Positions 55,681-64,000 of a stretch of 64,000 nucleotides of DNA are shown one piece after another. The first letter of the stretch is position 1, and the number at the start of each line of letters is the position of its first letter. The stretch lies in the NCBI GenBank assembly GCA_965660815.1, contig CBFIBG010000097.1, positions 1 to 64,000 on the forward strand, in the 5' to 3' direction. Made by a program: the position numbers and the translations under genes. Below the pieces are notes generated by a model. That model had not been told where the DNA came from. It did not search any database and worked only from the letters and a program-made list of their open reading frames with translations. This DNA comes from Glaciecola sp965660815 (GTDB lineage: Bacteria; Pseudomonadota; Gammaproteobacteria; Enterobacterales; Alteromonadaceae).

Positions 55681-56205
55681 ATGCCTAAAAAATTTATCAG
55701 TCGTTTCTTGCCCGATCCAAAAGCGATCAAAGAGAGTAACTCTCTAAAGCTTTTCGGCGAGTTATTGCATGATCCAAATTTATGGCATTTAAATAGACGC
55801 TCGGCGAAAGGTGCGTTCGGAATTGGCTTATTTTTTGCGTTTTGGCCAGTCCCTTTTCAAATGTTCTTATCAGCAGGTTTAGCCATTCCTTTGCGTGTTA
55901 ATCTTCCATTGTCCGTCGCGACAGTGTGGATCACCAATCCTCTCACTATGGCTCCAATATTTTATACTGCTTATTTGGTTGGCACTACTGTACTTGGGAC
56001 CGAAAAGGGAGACTTCCACTTTGAATTGAGTTGGTCGTGGTTAGCAGATTCCGTGACCACAGTAGGTCCCGCATTCATTGTAGGATGCGCTATTTGCTCG
56101 GTGGTGGCTGGTCTTATTGGTTATTTTGGTCTTGACTGGATTTGGCGCCGCTCAGTCGCCAGAGCTTGGCAGGCACGTCAAGGCGAAAAGCCTTCAATCA
56201 AATAG
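55681..56205 (+). CDS. DUF2062 family membrane protein
   Basis: The 174-residue protein has the DUF2062 pattern: a basic start, SAKGAFGIGLFFAFWPVPFQ, then VATVWITNPLTMAPIFYTAY, and hydrophobic segments. Function unknown. It is divergent from comEC with a 29-base gap and convergent with ligA. Confidence 0.88.
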   Translation: MPKKFISRFLPDPKAIKESNSLKLFGELLHDPNLWHLNRRSAKGAFGIGLFFAFWPVPFQMFLSAGLAIPLRVNLPLSVATVWITNPLTMAPIFYTAYLVGTTVLGTEKGDFHFELSWSWLADSVTTVGPAFIVGCAICSVVAGLIGYFGLDWIWRRSVARAWQARQGEKPSIK

Positions 56206-56254
56206 CATCAAAGGCGTTAACGTTAGCTTTTACAATATATTAAAGCACTTATAA

Positions 56255-58297
56255 TTAAGTATTTTGTTCAAGAAACGCCAGCAACTTAGCCTCATCCCAA
56301 ATTTCGATCCCTAAACTTTGAGCTTTCGTCAATTTAGAACCCGCTTTTTCGCCCGCCACAAGGATATTGGTTTTAGCGGAGATGCTACCTGATACTTTTG
56401 CGCCTAGTTCTTGCAGTATGCCTTTTGCCTCCGATCTACCCATTTTTGACAATGTCCCAGTAAGCACAATAGTCTGATCAAGCAAAGGCTGCGCGTCTTG
56501 GCTAGGTGGTTCTATTTCAGGCCAGTTAACGCCTCTTTCGATTAGTCTTTCAACAATGTCCAAGTTCGCTTGCTCATTAAAAAATTCATAGACATGATTG
56601 GCCACCACCCCTCCAACATCTTGTACTTCTTGCAAATCTTCAACCGACGCTGTTTGCAGGTTTTCTAGAGACAAGAAATGCAAAGCTAAATTTCGAGCCG
56701 TAGACTCACCTACTTCCCTAACGCCCAAGGCGTACAAAAATTTTGCTAATGTGGTCTGCTTGGAATGATCAATCGCTTGTAATAGATTCACGGCTGACTT
56801 TTCAGCAAATCTTTCTAAATTAAGCAGTTGAGTAAGCGTGAGCGTAAAAATATCGGCGGGGTTCTTGATTAATTCAGCATCTACGAGCTGATCAACAATT
56901 TTGTCTCCCAAGCCTTCAATATCAAAAGCTTTTCTAGAAGCAAAGTGCTTGATGGCTTGCTTGCGCTGAGCTTGGCAAACAAGACCGCCTGTGCATCGCA
57001 TAACTGCTTCATCAAGCACGCGTTCTACATGAGAATTACAAACCGGACAATGACTGGGAAAGACGACATCTTTAGCGTCAGATTCACGTTTATCAAGTAC
57101 AACAGATACGATTTGAGGTATTACATCACCTGCCCTACGTATAATTACTGTATCGCCTATTTTGACGCCTAATCTAGCCACTTCGTCTTGGTTATGAAGC
57201 GTAGCATTTGACACTGTTACACCGCCAACAAACACCGGTTCTAATCTAGCGACAGGGGTGATTGCCCCTGTTCGACCTACCTGAAATTCTACATCTCTTA
57301 AAACAGTAATCTCTTCTTGAGCAGGAAACTTTTGGGCCAATGCCCAGCGCGGCGCTTTGGCAACAAATCCCAACCTTTGCTGTAAATTAATGTTATTGAC
57401 TTTGAACACTACGCCATCAATGTCGTAAGACAGGGCATCGCGCATTTGACCAATCTTTTTAAAATACTCGATGCACTTTTCAGATGACATCACCACCTCC
57501 GTTTCCTTACAAAGGGGTAAGCCCAAATCCGCTAAACAGGCTAAGCGTTGACTGTGAGTTTCAGCGTTTGAGATTGCCCCACCTTCCAACACACCAACAG
57601 AATAGGCGTACATTCTTAGTGGCCTTGAAGCGGTAATTTTCGAATCTAATTGACGCAAGGAGCCCGCCGCAGCGTTTCTAGGATTAGCGAATACTTTCCC
57701 GCCCTGTTTCCTTTGCGCTTCATTTAATTCCTCAAATCCTTGTTTAGGCATAAAAATTTCGCCTCTTACTTCAAGACGCTCTGGTAAATTGCTGCCTTTT
57801 AAGCGCAGAGGAACGTTAGCAATGGTTTTTACGTTTTGAGTAATGTCTTCGCCTACTAGCCCATCGCCTCGAGTTGCTGCGCGCTGAAACAAGCCATCTA
57901 TATATAAGATGGATACGGCCAAGCCATCTAACTTTGGCTCACAGGCAAATTCTAGGCTGTCAGTGGTATTTAAGCGATCTCGCAGGCGCTTCTCAAAAGC
58001 AATAAGATCCTGATCTTCAAAGCCATTGTCTAGGGAGAGCATAGGGATTTCATGCTCGACTTGGCTAAATTTGGATAAGGCTTCACCACCTACCTTTTGG
58101 CTGGGTGAATCGGGTGTTTTTAGCGTGGGGTATTGAGTTTCAATTTTAATCAAGGTCTGCATTAACCTGTCATACTCAATATCTGGCACGCTGGGATCAT
58201 CTAGTACATAGTACTGATAGTTGTATTTCTCTAAAGTGAATTTAATGTCGTCTAAGGTATTTTTAGCTTGATTTATATCACTATAATCAAAGGTCAT
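56255..58297 (-). CDS. ligA: NAD-dependent DNA ligase
   Basis: The 680-residue enzyme seals nicks using NAD. The adenylation lysine is Lys122 in CEPKLDG, followed by GDGLVGEDITQN and the OB fold. A four-cysteine zinc finger lies in CPVCNSHVERVLDEAVMRC plus the next Cys, then helix-hairpin-helix repeats (FDIEGLGDKIVDQLVD) and a C-terminal BRCT domain (TIVLTGTLSKMGRSEAKG). The length is close to E. coli LigA (671). It follows zipA by 87 bases. Confidence 0.97.
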   Translation of the reverse strand: MTFDYSDINQAKNTLDDIKFTLEKYNYQYYVLDDPSVPDIEYDRLMQTLIKIETQYPTLKTPDSPSQKVGGEALSKFSQVEHEIPMLSLDNGFEDQDLIAFEKRLRDRLNTTDSLEFACEPKLDGLAVSILYIDGLFQRAATRGDGLVGEDITQNVKTIANVPLRLKGSNLPERLEVRGEIFMPKQGFEELNEAQRKQGGKVFANPRNAAAGSLRQLDSKITASRPLRMYAYSVGVLEGGAISNAETHSQRLACLADLGLPLCKETEVVMSSEKCIEYFKKIGQMRDALSYDIDGVVFKVNNINLQQRLGFVAKAPRWALAQKFPAQEEITVLRDVEFQVGRTGAITPVARLEPVFVGGVTVSNATLHNQDEVARLGVKIGDTVIIRRAGDVIPQIVSVVLDKRESDAKDVVFPSHCPVCNSHVERVLDEAVMRCTGGLVCQAQRKQAIKHFASRKAFDIEGLGDKIVDQLVDAELIKNPADIFTLTLTQLLNLERFAEKSAVNLLQAIDHSKQTTLAKFLYALGVREVGESTARNLALHFLSLENLQTASVEDLQEVQDVGGVVANHVYEFFNEQANLDIVERLIERGVNWPEIEPPSQDAQPLLDQTIVLTGTLSKMGRSEAKGILQELGAKVSGSISAKTNILVAGEKAGSKLTKAQSLGIEIWDEAKLLAFLEQNT

Positions 58298-58384
58298 GCT
58301 AATCCTGTTATTGTGCTTTTTGTTCTATAGCTCTGTTTTGATATTACGAACCTGAGCAGTTCAATTAATAAGGAGCAAAATTGG

Positions 58385-59968
58385 TTAATTCGTTTTGCGC
58401 TTACGCTCAAAATCTCGAATGCGCTCTACATACTGTTGCAAACTTTGTTTGCTCAAACCCACTTTATTGCCATCTAATATTCGACAACCAAACTCATCAG
58501 ATATTTTGCGGGCAGCATTGTGCATCATATTGAAGACTTGCTGAGCGTCTCCTTCAATGGGAAGCATCATAAATAGCGAAACGCCATAAGTTTTAAACGT
58601 TTCCATATTATCAATGTCAAAAACACCAGGTTTAAACATATTTGTTAAGCTAAATAATATGGGGCCTTTGCCATTTGTATTCACATGCCTATGGAAAATA
58701 TCGTGCTCACCAAATTTGAACCCAAGGGTAAGTAATAAAGGCAACAGTGCTGCTCCCTCTATCGGATTATCGTCAGGCGCTCTAACATTGAGAACCAGAA
58801 CATCTGTTTCTTCAACTGGTTTATGAGTTGCATTTTGAGCAGCATCTTTGGTTTGAGGCTTAGGTTCTGATTGAGCAGTGCTCTTAGTCGAATCAGCAGA
58901 GTCATCAAAGTCAATGCGCATTTGATCTTCGGAATCTTTTGATTTTAAAACAGGTTCCTTTCGAATTTTTTCTGCAACGGTTTTTTTATTTCTACGCACA
59001 AAGCGTTTGGCTTGCTCTGTGAAACTGAACTGCTTCTCTGGCTTTTTTTGTGTCTCAGCTGTATTGCTTGATGCGGCTTTGCTTTTTGCTGATTTTGCAG
59101 AGCTTGGACCATCTTGAATATTCAATGTAAAGTCAGGATCGTTTGCAATGTCTGGAATATCATCAATGCTAGTTTTAGCAGAAACCCTGTCATCGCTGTC
59201 TTTTACAGTAGGTTGCTCGGCATCGTTATTATCATTCGGTTTGGCCGATTTTTTTAGCAAAAAGTTGGGAGGGTTAGAAGAAGCAGCAAGATTTTCTTCG
59301 TCGCTGTCTTTGCCATAAATTGGTTTATTAAATTCAGGTTTGGGCTGAGTAACTACGTTGCTGTATACAGGTTTGTCCGCAGTGTCATCTTGGTATTGCT
59401 CAGTGTCTGTAATGTTAAACCCAGTGGCGTGGGTTTCTGAGGGTTTTGCTTGAAAGGCACTGGTGTTTTTATCCAGTGCGACCACGTTTTCACCATAAAC
59501 GCTAGATTCTAGACCTTTACCAATATCCTCAAATTGCTCGGGATGCTGATTTTCTGTAGCGGCTTCAACGGCTGTGTTTGACTCTGCTTGAGGATCCGCA
59601 TGATCTTTTTCGCCGGCAAGCTTGGAGCCTTCACTTGGAGGCTCATTAATGATTTCATGCTCAGTACTACCACCATTCGTCTCAAATGTTTGATTTGGTG
59701 TATCTACTTTGGGATCTGTCAGTTCCGGCGACTGTTTGGAAGTGGGATTAATCACCACCCTTGCTTTACCAACGCCAACATCGTCGTACATGGGAGCATC
59801 GTCTATTTCATCTTGGTGATCAAAACTTGGATCCCAATCCTTAGATTCGTATCTAGATTGTTTAGATTGTTTGCTCGACTTTCTAATTTTCCATAAGCCA
59901 TGCAAAAGTACGGCTGGTATGGCGATCAAACCCAAGATAAAAAGAGTGAGTTGTAAATCTTCTTGCAT
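58385..59968 (-). CDS. zipA: Cell division protein ZipA with long acidic linker
   Basis: The 527-residue protein tethers FtsZ to the membrane. It has an N-terminal membrane helix (LQLTLFILGLIAIPAVLLHGL) followed by a basic stretch, a linker of about 350 residues rich in Asp, Glu, Ser, Pro and Lys, and the C-terminal FtsZ-binding domain with DVLVLNVRAPDDNPIEGAAL and FDIDNMETFKTYGVSLFMMLP. It is much longer than E. coli ZipA (328), because of the linker. It lies 27 bases after smc. Confidence 0.93.
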   Translation of the reverse strand: MQEDLQLTLFILGLIAIPAVLLHGLWKIRKSSKQSKQSRYESKDWDPSFDHQDEIDDAPMYDDVGVGKARVVINPTSKQSPELTDPKVDTPNQTFETNGGSTEHEIINEPPSEGSKLAGEKDHADPQAESNTAVEAATENQHPEQFEDIGKGLESSVYGENVVALDKNTSAFQAKPSETHATGFNITDTEQYQDDTADKPVYSNVVTQPKPEFNKPIYGKDSDEENLAASSNPPNFLLKKSAKPNDNNDAEQPTVKDSDDRVSAKTSIDDIPDIANDPDFTLNIQDGPSSAKSAKSKAASSNTAETQKKPEKQFSFTEQAKRFVRRNKKTVAEKIRKEPVLKSKDSEDQMRIDFDDSADSTKSTAQSEPKPQTKDAAQNATHKPVEETDVLVLNVRAPDDNPIEGAALLPLLLTLGFKFGEHDIFHRHVNTNGKGPILFSLTNMFKPGVFDIDNMETFKTYGVSLFMMLPIEGDAQQVFNMMHNAARKISDEFGCRILDGNKVGLSKQSLQQYVERIRDFERKRKTN

Positions 59969-59995
59969 TATTGACCTTTTGGTTTGTTATCTTTT

Positions 59996-62900
59996 TTATT
60001 CCGCAATCTCTAAAGCTTCTTGTATATCAACCGCTACCATCCTTGAGACACCTGGTTCAGCCATCGTGACTCCTGTCAAGTGAGTGGCCATTTCCATCGC
60101 AACTTTATTATGAGTTATGTAGATAAATTGCACTGTTTCTGACATTTGAGATACCAACCGACAGAAACGATTTACGTTTGCGTCATCTAGTGGAGCATCA
60201 ACTTCATCCAATAAACAAAAAGGCGCTGGATTTAATCTAAATATCGCAAATACTAATGATAATGCGGTTAGCGCTTTTTCTCCACCAGATAATAATTGAA
60301 TCGTGCTATTTTTCTTACCAGGGGGACGAGCCATAATAGTGACCCCTGTGTCTAGCATATCATCATCGGTTAGATCTAGATACGCCATACCACCGCCAAA
60401 GACTTTTGGAAACAGACTTTTTAAGTCTGCATTTATTTGGTCGAAGGTTGCTTTGAACCGCGTTCTAGTTTCGCGATCTATTTTTCTCATCGCGTTTTCT
60501 AACGTGGTAAGTGCATCAGTTAAGTCTTGATTTTGTTCGTCTAAATGCTCTTTTCTTTGCGATTGCTCTTCGAACTCCTGTACCGCCGCCAAGTTAACCG
60601 CACCTAACCTTTGTATTGCAGATGTTGTTTTATCAAGTTGTTGTTGCCACTCTTTGTCATCCGCGTTTTCGGGCAACGATTCCAATACTGTTTTAATAGG
60701 TTGCTGTAATTCGGCTACTTGATCGATATACGACTGTGCTCTAACGCTGGCCCCTTCTTGAGAGATCCTTTGAGAATCAATTTCAGCTTTAATCTTGTCC
60801 ATTTTAATCTGAACACCTTGTTGACCCTTTTCAAGCAAACTAATTTCTTGTTCTATTTCTGAAAGTTGAGACTGTTTAGCATTCAATGAAGCTCGAAGTT
60901 GTTCTTGTTGCTCAAGCATTTGCTGCAATTTGCCCTGCTGTTGTGCCTCTGGAACATTTAAATCTTCAATCTCTTCAACTAGCATCTGTAATTTTTCTTG
61001 GTTGTCAGAAGTGATGCTCTGTTTAGCCTTTAGTTGCTCCTGAAGCACTTGAAGGGAATTTCTGGTTTGTTGAATTTGAAGCGCTAGCTGATGCGATTTT
61101 TGCTGTAACTCACTTTGCTTTGATTGCAAAAATTGGACTTCTTGATTAAGGCTTAACGACTTTTCCTCAAGCTCTGTTTTAACCTGTTCAGCCTCGATTA
61201 CGCTAATACTTAGCTCTTCTACTTCCTCATTAAATTGTTCAAGAGACATCCTCTCTTGCTCAAGATTGGTCTCTTGTTCTCTAATTTCAGTCTGAATATT
61301 GACTAAACGCTGCTCGAATTGTTCTAATTTGAATTCAAGGTTCTGTTGATTCATGGCCTTTTGTTGAAGTTTTTGCCTTAGATTTATCAGTTCGGCGGAT
61401 TGCTGCTCAAGGGCAGATTGCGCATCATTGTATAAGGTCTTTAGTCGACTAGAATCATTTTTACTTTGTATGTATTTTCGTTCTTGCTCTGCTTGTTGAA
61501 TTTTGAGCTCTGTTATCTGAGACTCTCTAGAAAATTTATTGTCTTGCTCGGTGTAAGCAATAAAAAGGTCGACTCCTACAATGTCACCATCCAAAGTAAC
61601 AAAAAATTGGTTTTTATTGAGCGTATTTTGGAGAGAGTACGCTTTTTCTAATGAATCAGACACTAAGTATTGATTAAACAAATGTGGGACGCGAGCGTTT
61701 GATAGTAACTGAGCCACTGAATTATCGACTTTTTCTGACGTAAAAGAAGATTCAAACAACACATTTTGTTTGAACCTCTCAGCCAATATCCGTTTGATAT
61801 TGTGGTCTAGTTGATTGCTTTGCTTGACGACAACGCACGGCTCTATGTGTTTTAAAACCGCATATAAGATCTTACTATACGCGCCTTTAACTGGAAAATA
61901 ACTGTGCAAAGATTCACAGTCTACTTCTGAGTCAATTCGCTCTTTTAATGGTTGCTCAGAGAATTCTTGCTGTAAATTGGTCAGAGCGTTTAGATTAGCT
62001 TCTATTTGAGTTAGTTGCTTTGCATGTATTTGTAATTGTGTTTCTGCCTCGTCAAATTTTACCTTTTTGCTCGCACTTAGTTGTTTCTGCTCCTGTATTG
62101 CTAGCTCTTGTGTATGAACAGCTGTTTCTAACTCATTGACCTGTATATTGACTTCTTTGAGTTCGAGTTTTAGCTCATCACAATCTACATTTTGAAGTTG
62201 GTGAGTCAACTCACTCAAACGCGACTCTGTCCGAGCTTGTAGACTGAGGGTTTGTTGAATTTGGCTATGTTTTTGCTGTAACTGTTGGTTTTTTTCAAAA
62301 TAAACTTGTTCGCAATTTTTCAGCTTAGCGTTTATTTCATGATAGCTTGAATCTTTTTCATCCTTTTTCTGTTCTATTTCAAAAAGCTGCTCTTCAAGTA
62401 TCTCGCGCTCTGGTTCTAATTCCAGTGCCTGATGCTCATTGATCGCTAATTCTGATTTAATCGCTTCGATGTCAATGCTTAAGCTCTTTTCCGTTTGTTT
62501 AATTTGCTCTATTTCTGCTTGGATTTGAGCACTGCGCTTTTTAGCAAATAGTTGTGACTGTTCTAACTTTGTAATTTCAGTGCCTAGCGTATAAATCTGC
62601 TTTTGAACGTCGTCTATGCCTTGTTTAATAATAGAGTATTCATTTTTAAAAGACTGAAGACCAGATTGCTCATTATTTTGACTTGCCTTTAGGTCATCTA
62701 ACGCCAGTTGCTTTTCATCTATTATCTGTTGCGCCTGCTCAATCAATCTAGTTTGTTCTAACCATCTAATAGTGGCTAATTCAAGTTTGAGTCGTCTCTC
62801 TTCTTTTTTTAACTCAGTATATTTAGTCGCGGCTTGAGCTTGACGTTTCAATTTAGTCAACTGTTCGGCCAACGACTGTCTGATATCATCTAAACGGCTT

Positions 62901-63472
62901 AGGTTTTCGCGAGTATGGTTGATTCTATTTTGAGTCTCTCTACGCCTTTCTTTATATTTTGAAATGCCAGCCGCTTCTTCAATAAATACGCGCAATTCTT
63001 GCGGCTTAGACTCAATTAATTTAGATATCATGCCCTGTTCAATAATAGCATAGCTTCTAGGTCCTAGACCTGTGCCTAAAAACAGATCTGTGACATCTTT
63101 TCTTCTGCATTTGCTGCCGTTTAGAAAGTAGGTTGAAACAGCGTCCTTGGTCACTAATCGTTTTACTGAAATTTCATTAAACGCCGCATACTCTCCCGTG
63201 ATCCTGCCGCTTGAATTATCAAACACTAATTCTACAGAACATTGTGACACTGCTTTACGTGAGTTAGACCCGTTGAAAATAACGTCGGTCATAGCATCGC
63301 CGCGCAGATTTTTTGCAGAAGATTCACCAAGTACCCATCTTACGGCATCAATAACGTTTGATTTTCCACAGCCGTTTGGGCCGACAATAGCGGTCATATC
63401 CCCAAGAAACGGAATATTGGTAGCATCAACAAATGATTTAAAGCCGGCTAGGCGAATTTTTTTCAAGCGCAT
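59996..63472 (-). CDS. smc: Chromosome segregation protein SMC
   Basis: The 1158-residue ATPase condenses and segregates the chromosome. It has the head with Walker A GPNGCGKS at 31-38, two long coiled coils around a hinge near residues 510-650, the signature LLSGGEKALTALSLVFAIF and Walker B FCLLDEVDAPLDDANV near the end. I choose ATG 63472 (MRLKKIRLAGFKSF) over the frame to 63511 because the family starts there. E. coli uses MukB instead; Smc is usual in Pseudomonas and Alteromonadales. It heads the smc-zipA-ligA group. Confidence 0.96.
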   Translation of the reverse strand: MRLKKIRLAGFKSFVDATNIPFLGDMTAIVGPNGCGKSNVIDAVRWVLGESSAKNLRGDAMTDVIFNGSNSRKAVSQCSVELVFDNSSGRITGEYAAFNEISVKRLVTKDAVSTYFLNGSKCRRKDVTDLFLGTGLGPRSYAIIEQGMISKLIESKPQELRVFIEEAAGISKYKERRRETQNRINHTRENLSRLDDIRQSLAEQLTKLKRQAQAATKYTELKKEERRLKLELATIRWLEQTRLIEQAQQIIDEKQLALDDLKASQNNEQSGLQSFKNEYSIIKQGIDDVQKQIYTLGTEITKLEQSQLFAKKRSAQIQAEIEQIKQTEKSLSIDIEAIKSELAINEHQALELEPEREILEEQLFEIEQKKDEKDSSYHEINAKLKNCEQVYFEKNQQLQQKHSQIQQTLSLQARTESRLSELTHQLQNVDCDELKLELKEVNIQVNELETAVHTQELAIQEQKQLSASKKVKFDEAETQLQIHAKQLTQIEANLNALTNLQQEFSEQPLKERIDSEVDCESLHSYFPVKGAYSKILYAVLKHIEPCVVVKQSNQLDHNIKRILAERFKQNVLFESSFTSEKVDNSVAQLLSNARVPHLFNQYLVSDSLEKAYSLQNTLNKNQFFVTLDGDIVGVDLFIAYTEQDNKFSRESQITELKIQQAEQERKYIQSKNDSSRLKTLYNDAQSALEQQSAELINLRQKLQQKAMNQQNLEFKLEQFEQRLVNIQTEIREQETNLEQERMSLEQFNEEVEELSISVIEAEQVKTELEEKSLSLNQEVQFLQSKQSELQQKSHQLALQIQQTRNSLQVLQEQLKAKQSITSDNQEKLQMLVEEIEDLNVPEAQQQGKLQQMLEQQEQLRASLNAKQSQLSEIEQEISLLEKGQQGVQIKMDKIKAEIDSQRISQEGASVRAQSYIDQVAELQQPIKTVLESLPENADDKEWQQQLDKTTSAIQRLGAVNLAAVQEFEEQSQRKEHLDEQNQDLTDALTTLENAMRKIDRETRTRFKATFDQINADLKSLFPKVFGGGMAYLDLTDDDMLDTGVTIMARPPGKKNSTIQLLSGGEKALTALSLVFAIFRLNPAPFCLLDEVDAPLDDANVNRFCRLVSQMSETVQFIYITHNKVAMEMATHLTGVTMAEPGVSRMVAVDIQEALEIAE

Positions 63473-63517
63473 GGTGCAAGTGTAGGGCATTACACTAAGG
63501 TGGTAAACCAAGTTTTT

Positions 63518-63534
63518 ATCTGTTTTAAACAGAT
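63518..63534. promoter_or_regulatory. Palindrome in the smc-cysZ divergent region
   Basis: ATCTGTTTTAAACAGAT is a perfect eight-base dyad around one central base, 46 bases before the smc start and 138 before cysZ. It could be an operator for either; no regulator is suggested. Confidence 0.4.
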
Positions 63535-63671
63535 AGAATGATAGATAACCTGTAACATAGTATCCTGAAATAAATGCTTACTTAAAGTGACAATATGTTA
63601 CTGGAGGCTGTTCACCGAAAAACATATACTGTGAGCGTTAACGAACATCTATTTTATTCAAAGGGAGGTTT

Positions 63672-64000
63672 ATGCATTCGAATGCCCCGTCGCCCAATCA
63701 ACACAAAAGTGGCGCAAGCTATTTTTTCTCAGGGTTCGACCTTATAAAAACCAAGGGTTTGAAGCGTTTCGTTTTAGTACCACTTGCAGTAAACGTGGTT
63801 TTGTTTGCCAGCGCGTTTTATTTTCTGCTCGATTACATCCAATTGTCAGTCGCCTATATCATCGACTTGATTCCCAATTGGGCATCAATGATAAAAGATG
63901 CGCTTAGTTACATACTTTGGCCCATTGCTATTATCACCGTACTCTTAGTCTTTGCCCTCATTTTTGGCACTTTAGCAAACTTTATCGCAGCGCCTTTTAA
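63672..64000 (+). CDS. cysZ: Sulfate transporter CysZ, 5' part (runs off window)
   Basis: ATG 63672 has GGGAGG just upstream. The 109 visible residues (frame still open at 64000) contain FSGFDLIKTKGLKRFVLVPL, a hydrophobic segment (VNVVLFASAFYFLLDYI) and a second (YILWPIAIITVLLVFALIFG), ending ANFIAAPF, matching CysZ. It should import sulfate for cysteine synthesis. cysZ is also next to zipA-ligA in E. coli. Confidence 0.88.
   Translation, partial: MHSNAPSPNQHKSGASYFFSGFDLIKTKGLKRFVLVPLAVNVVLFASAFYFLLDYIQLSVAYIIDLIPNWASMIKDALSYILWPIAIITVLLVFALIFGTLANFIAAPF

Noticed and set aside
1..64000. CRISPR arrays, tRNA, rRNA, insertion sequences, prophage
   Set aside because: No regularly spaced short repeats, cloverleaf-like sequences, transposases or phage genes were found by reading the sequence and translations.

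Overview
The window looks like chromosome from a marine gammaproteobacterium of the Alteromonadales (Alteromonas/Glaciecola/Paraglaciecola-like). Reasons: the gene orders sdhCDAB-sucABCD with divergent gltA, msbA-lpxK-ycaR-kdsB and smc-zipA-ligA-(cysZ) are gammaproteobacterial. A PEP-CTERM protein, a large TonB-dependent receptor next to a secreted pullulanase, and a tryptophan-halogenase-like flavoprotein are typical of marine polysaccharide degraders. The DNA is moderately AT-rich by eye. I saw no tRNA, rRNA, insertion sequence, prophage or CRISPR array.

Layout. 1-5981: accessory surface/exopolysaccharide-like region. It holds the 3' end of a secreted protein, a decayed SGNH-TPR gene, a PEP-CTERM protein behind a good sigma-54-type promoter, and two intact SGNH-TPR paralogues. 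6094-9102: lipoprotein made of bacterial Ig-like repeats. 9442-18755: alpha-glucan locus on the minus strand, in the order halogenase, TonB receptor, lipoprotein pullulanase, with two identical LacI-type operator candidates between halogenase and receptor. 19127-21062: MscS channel and EF-hand protein. 21268-23236: arsenic operon arsR-arsC-acr3. 23498-35409: TCA-cycle block. 35500-48815: mixed housekeeping and hypothetical genes (phosphomannomutase, pirin, glutathionyl-hydroquinone reductase, TcdA, response regulator, DedA, LysR regulator, exported methyltransferase, ProA, RimO). 49153-55651: lipid A/KDO and competence genes (kdsB, Trm112-like, lpxK, msbA, comEC). 55681-64000: DUF2062, ligA, zipA, smc and the start of cysZ, which runs off the window.

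How the genes work together. The receptor should import malto-oligosaccharides released at the cell surface by the lipoprotein pullulanase. The halogenase-like protein is upstream in the same orientation and keeps its catalytic residues; its substrate is unknown. The TCA block encodes citrate synthase, succinate dehydrogenase, 2-oxoglutarate dehydrogenase E1/E2 and succinyl-CoA synthetase. A strong intrinsic terminator separates sdhB from sucA, so sdh and suc are probably only partly co-transcribed. MsbA and LpxK serve lipid A assembly, KdsB activates KDO, and Smc, ZipA and LigA serve chromosome maintenance and division.

The items most worth a second look are the sigma-54 promoter of the PEP-CTERM gene, the pseudogene with its two intact paralogues, the duplicated operator in the glucan locus, the dyad in front of the halogenase, and the exported methyltransferase.
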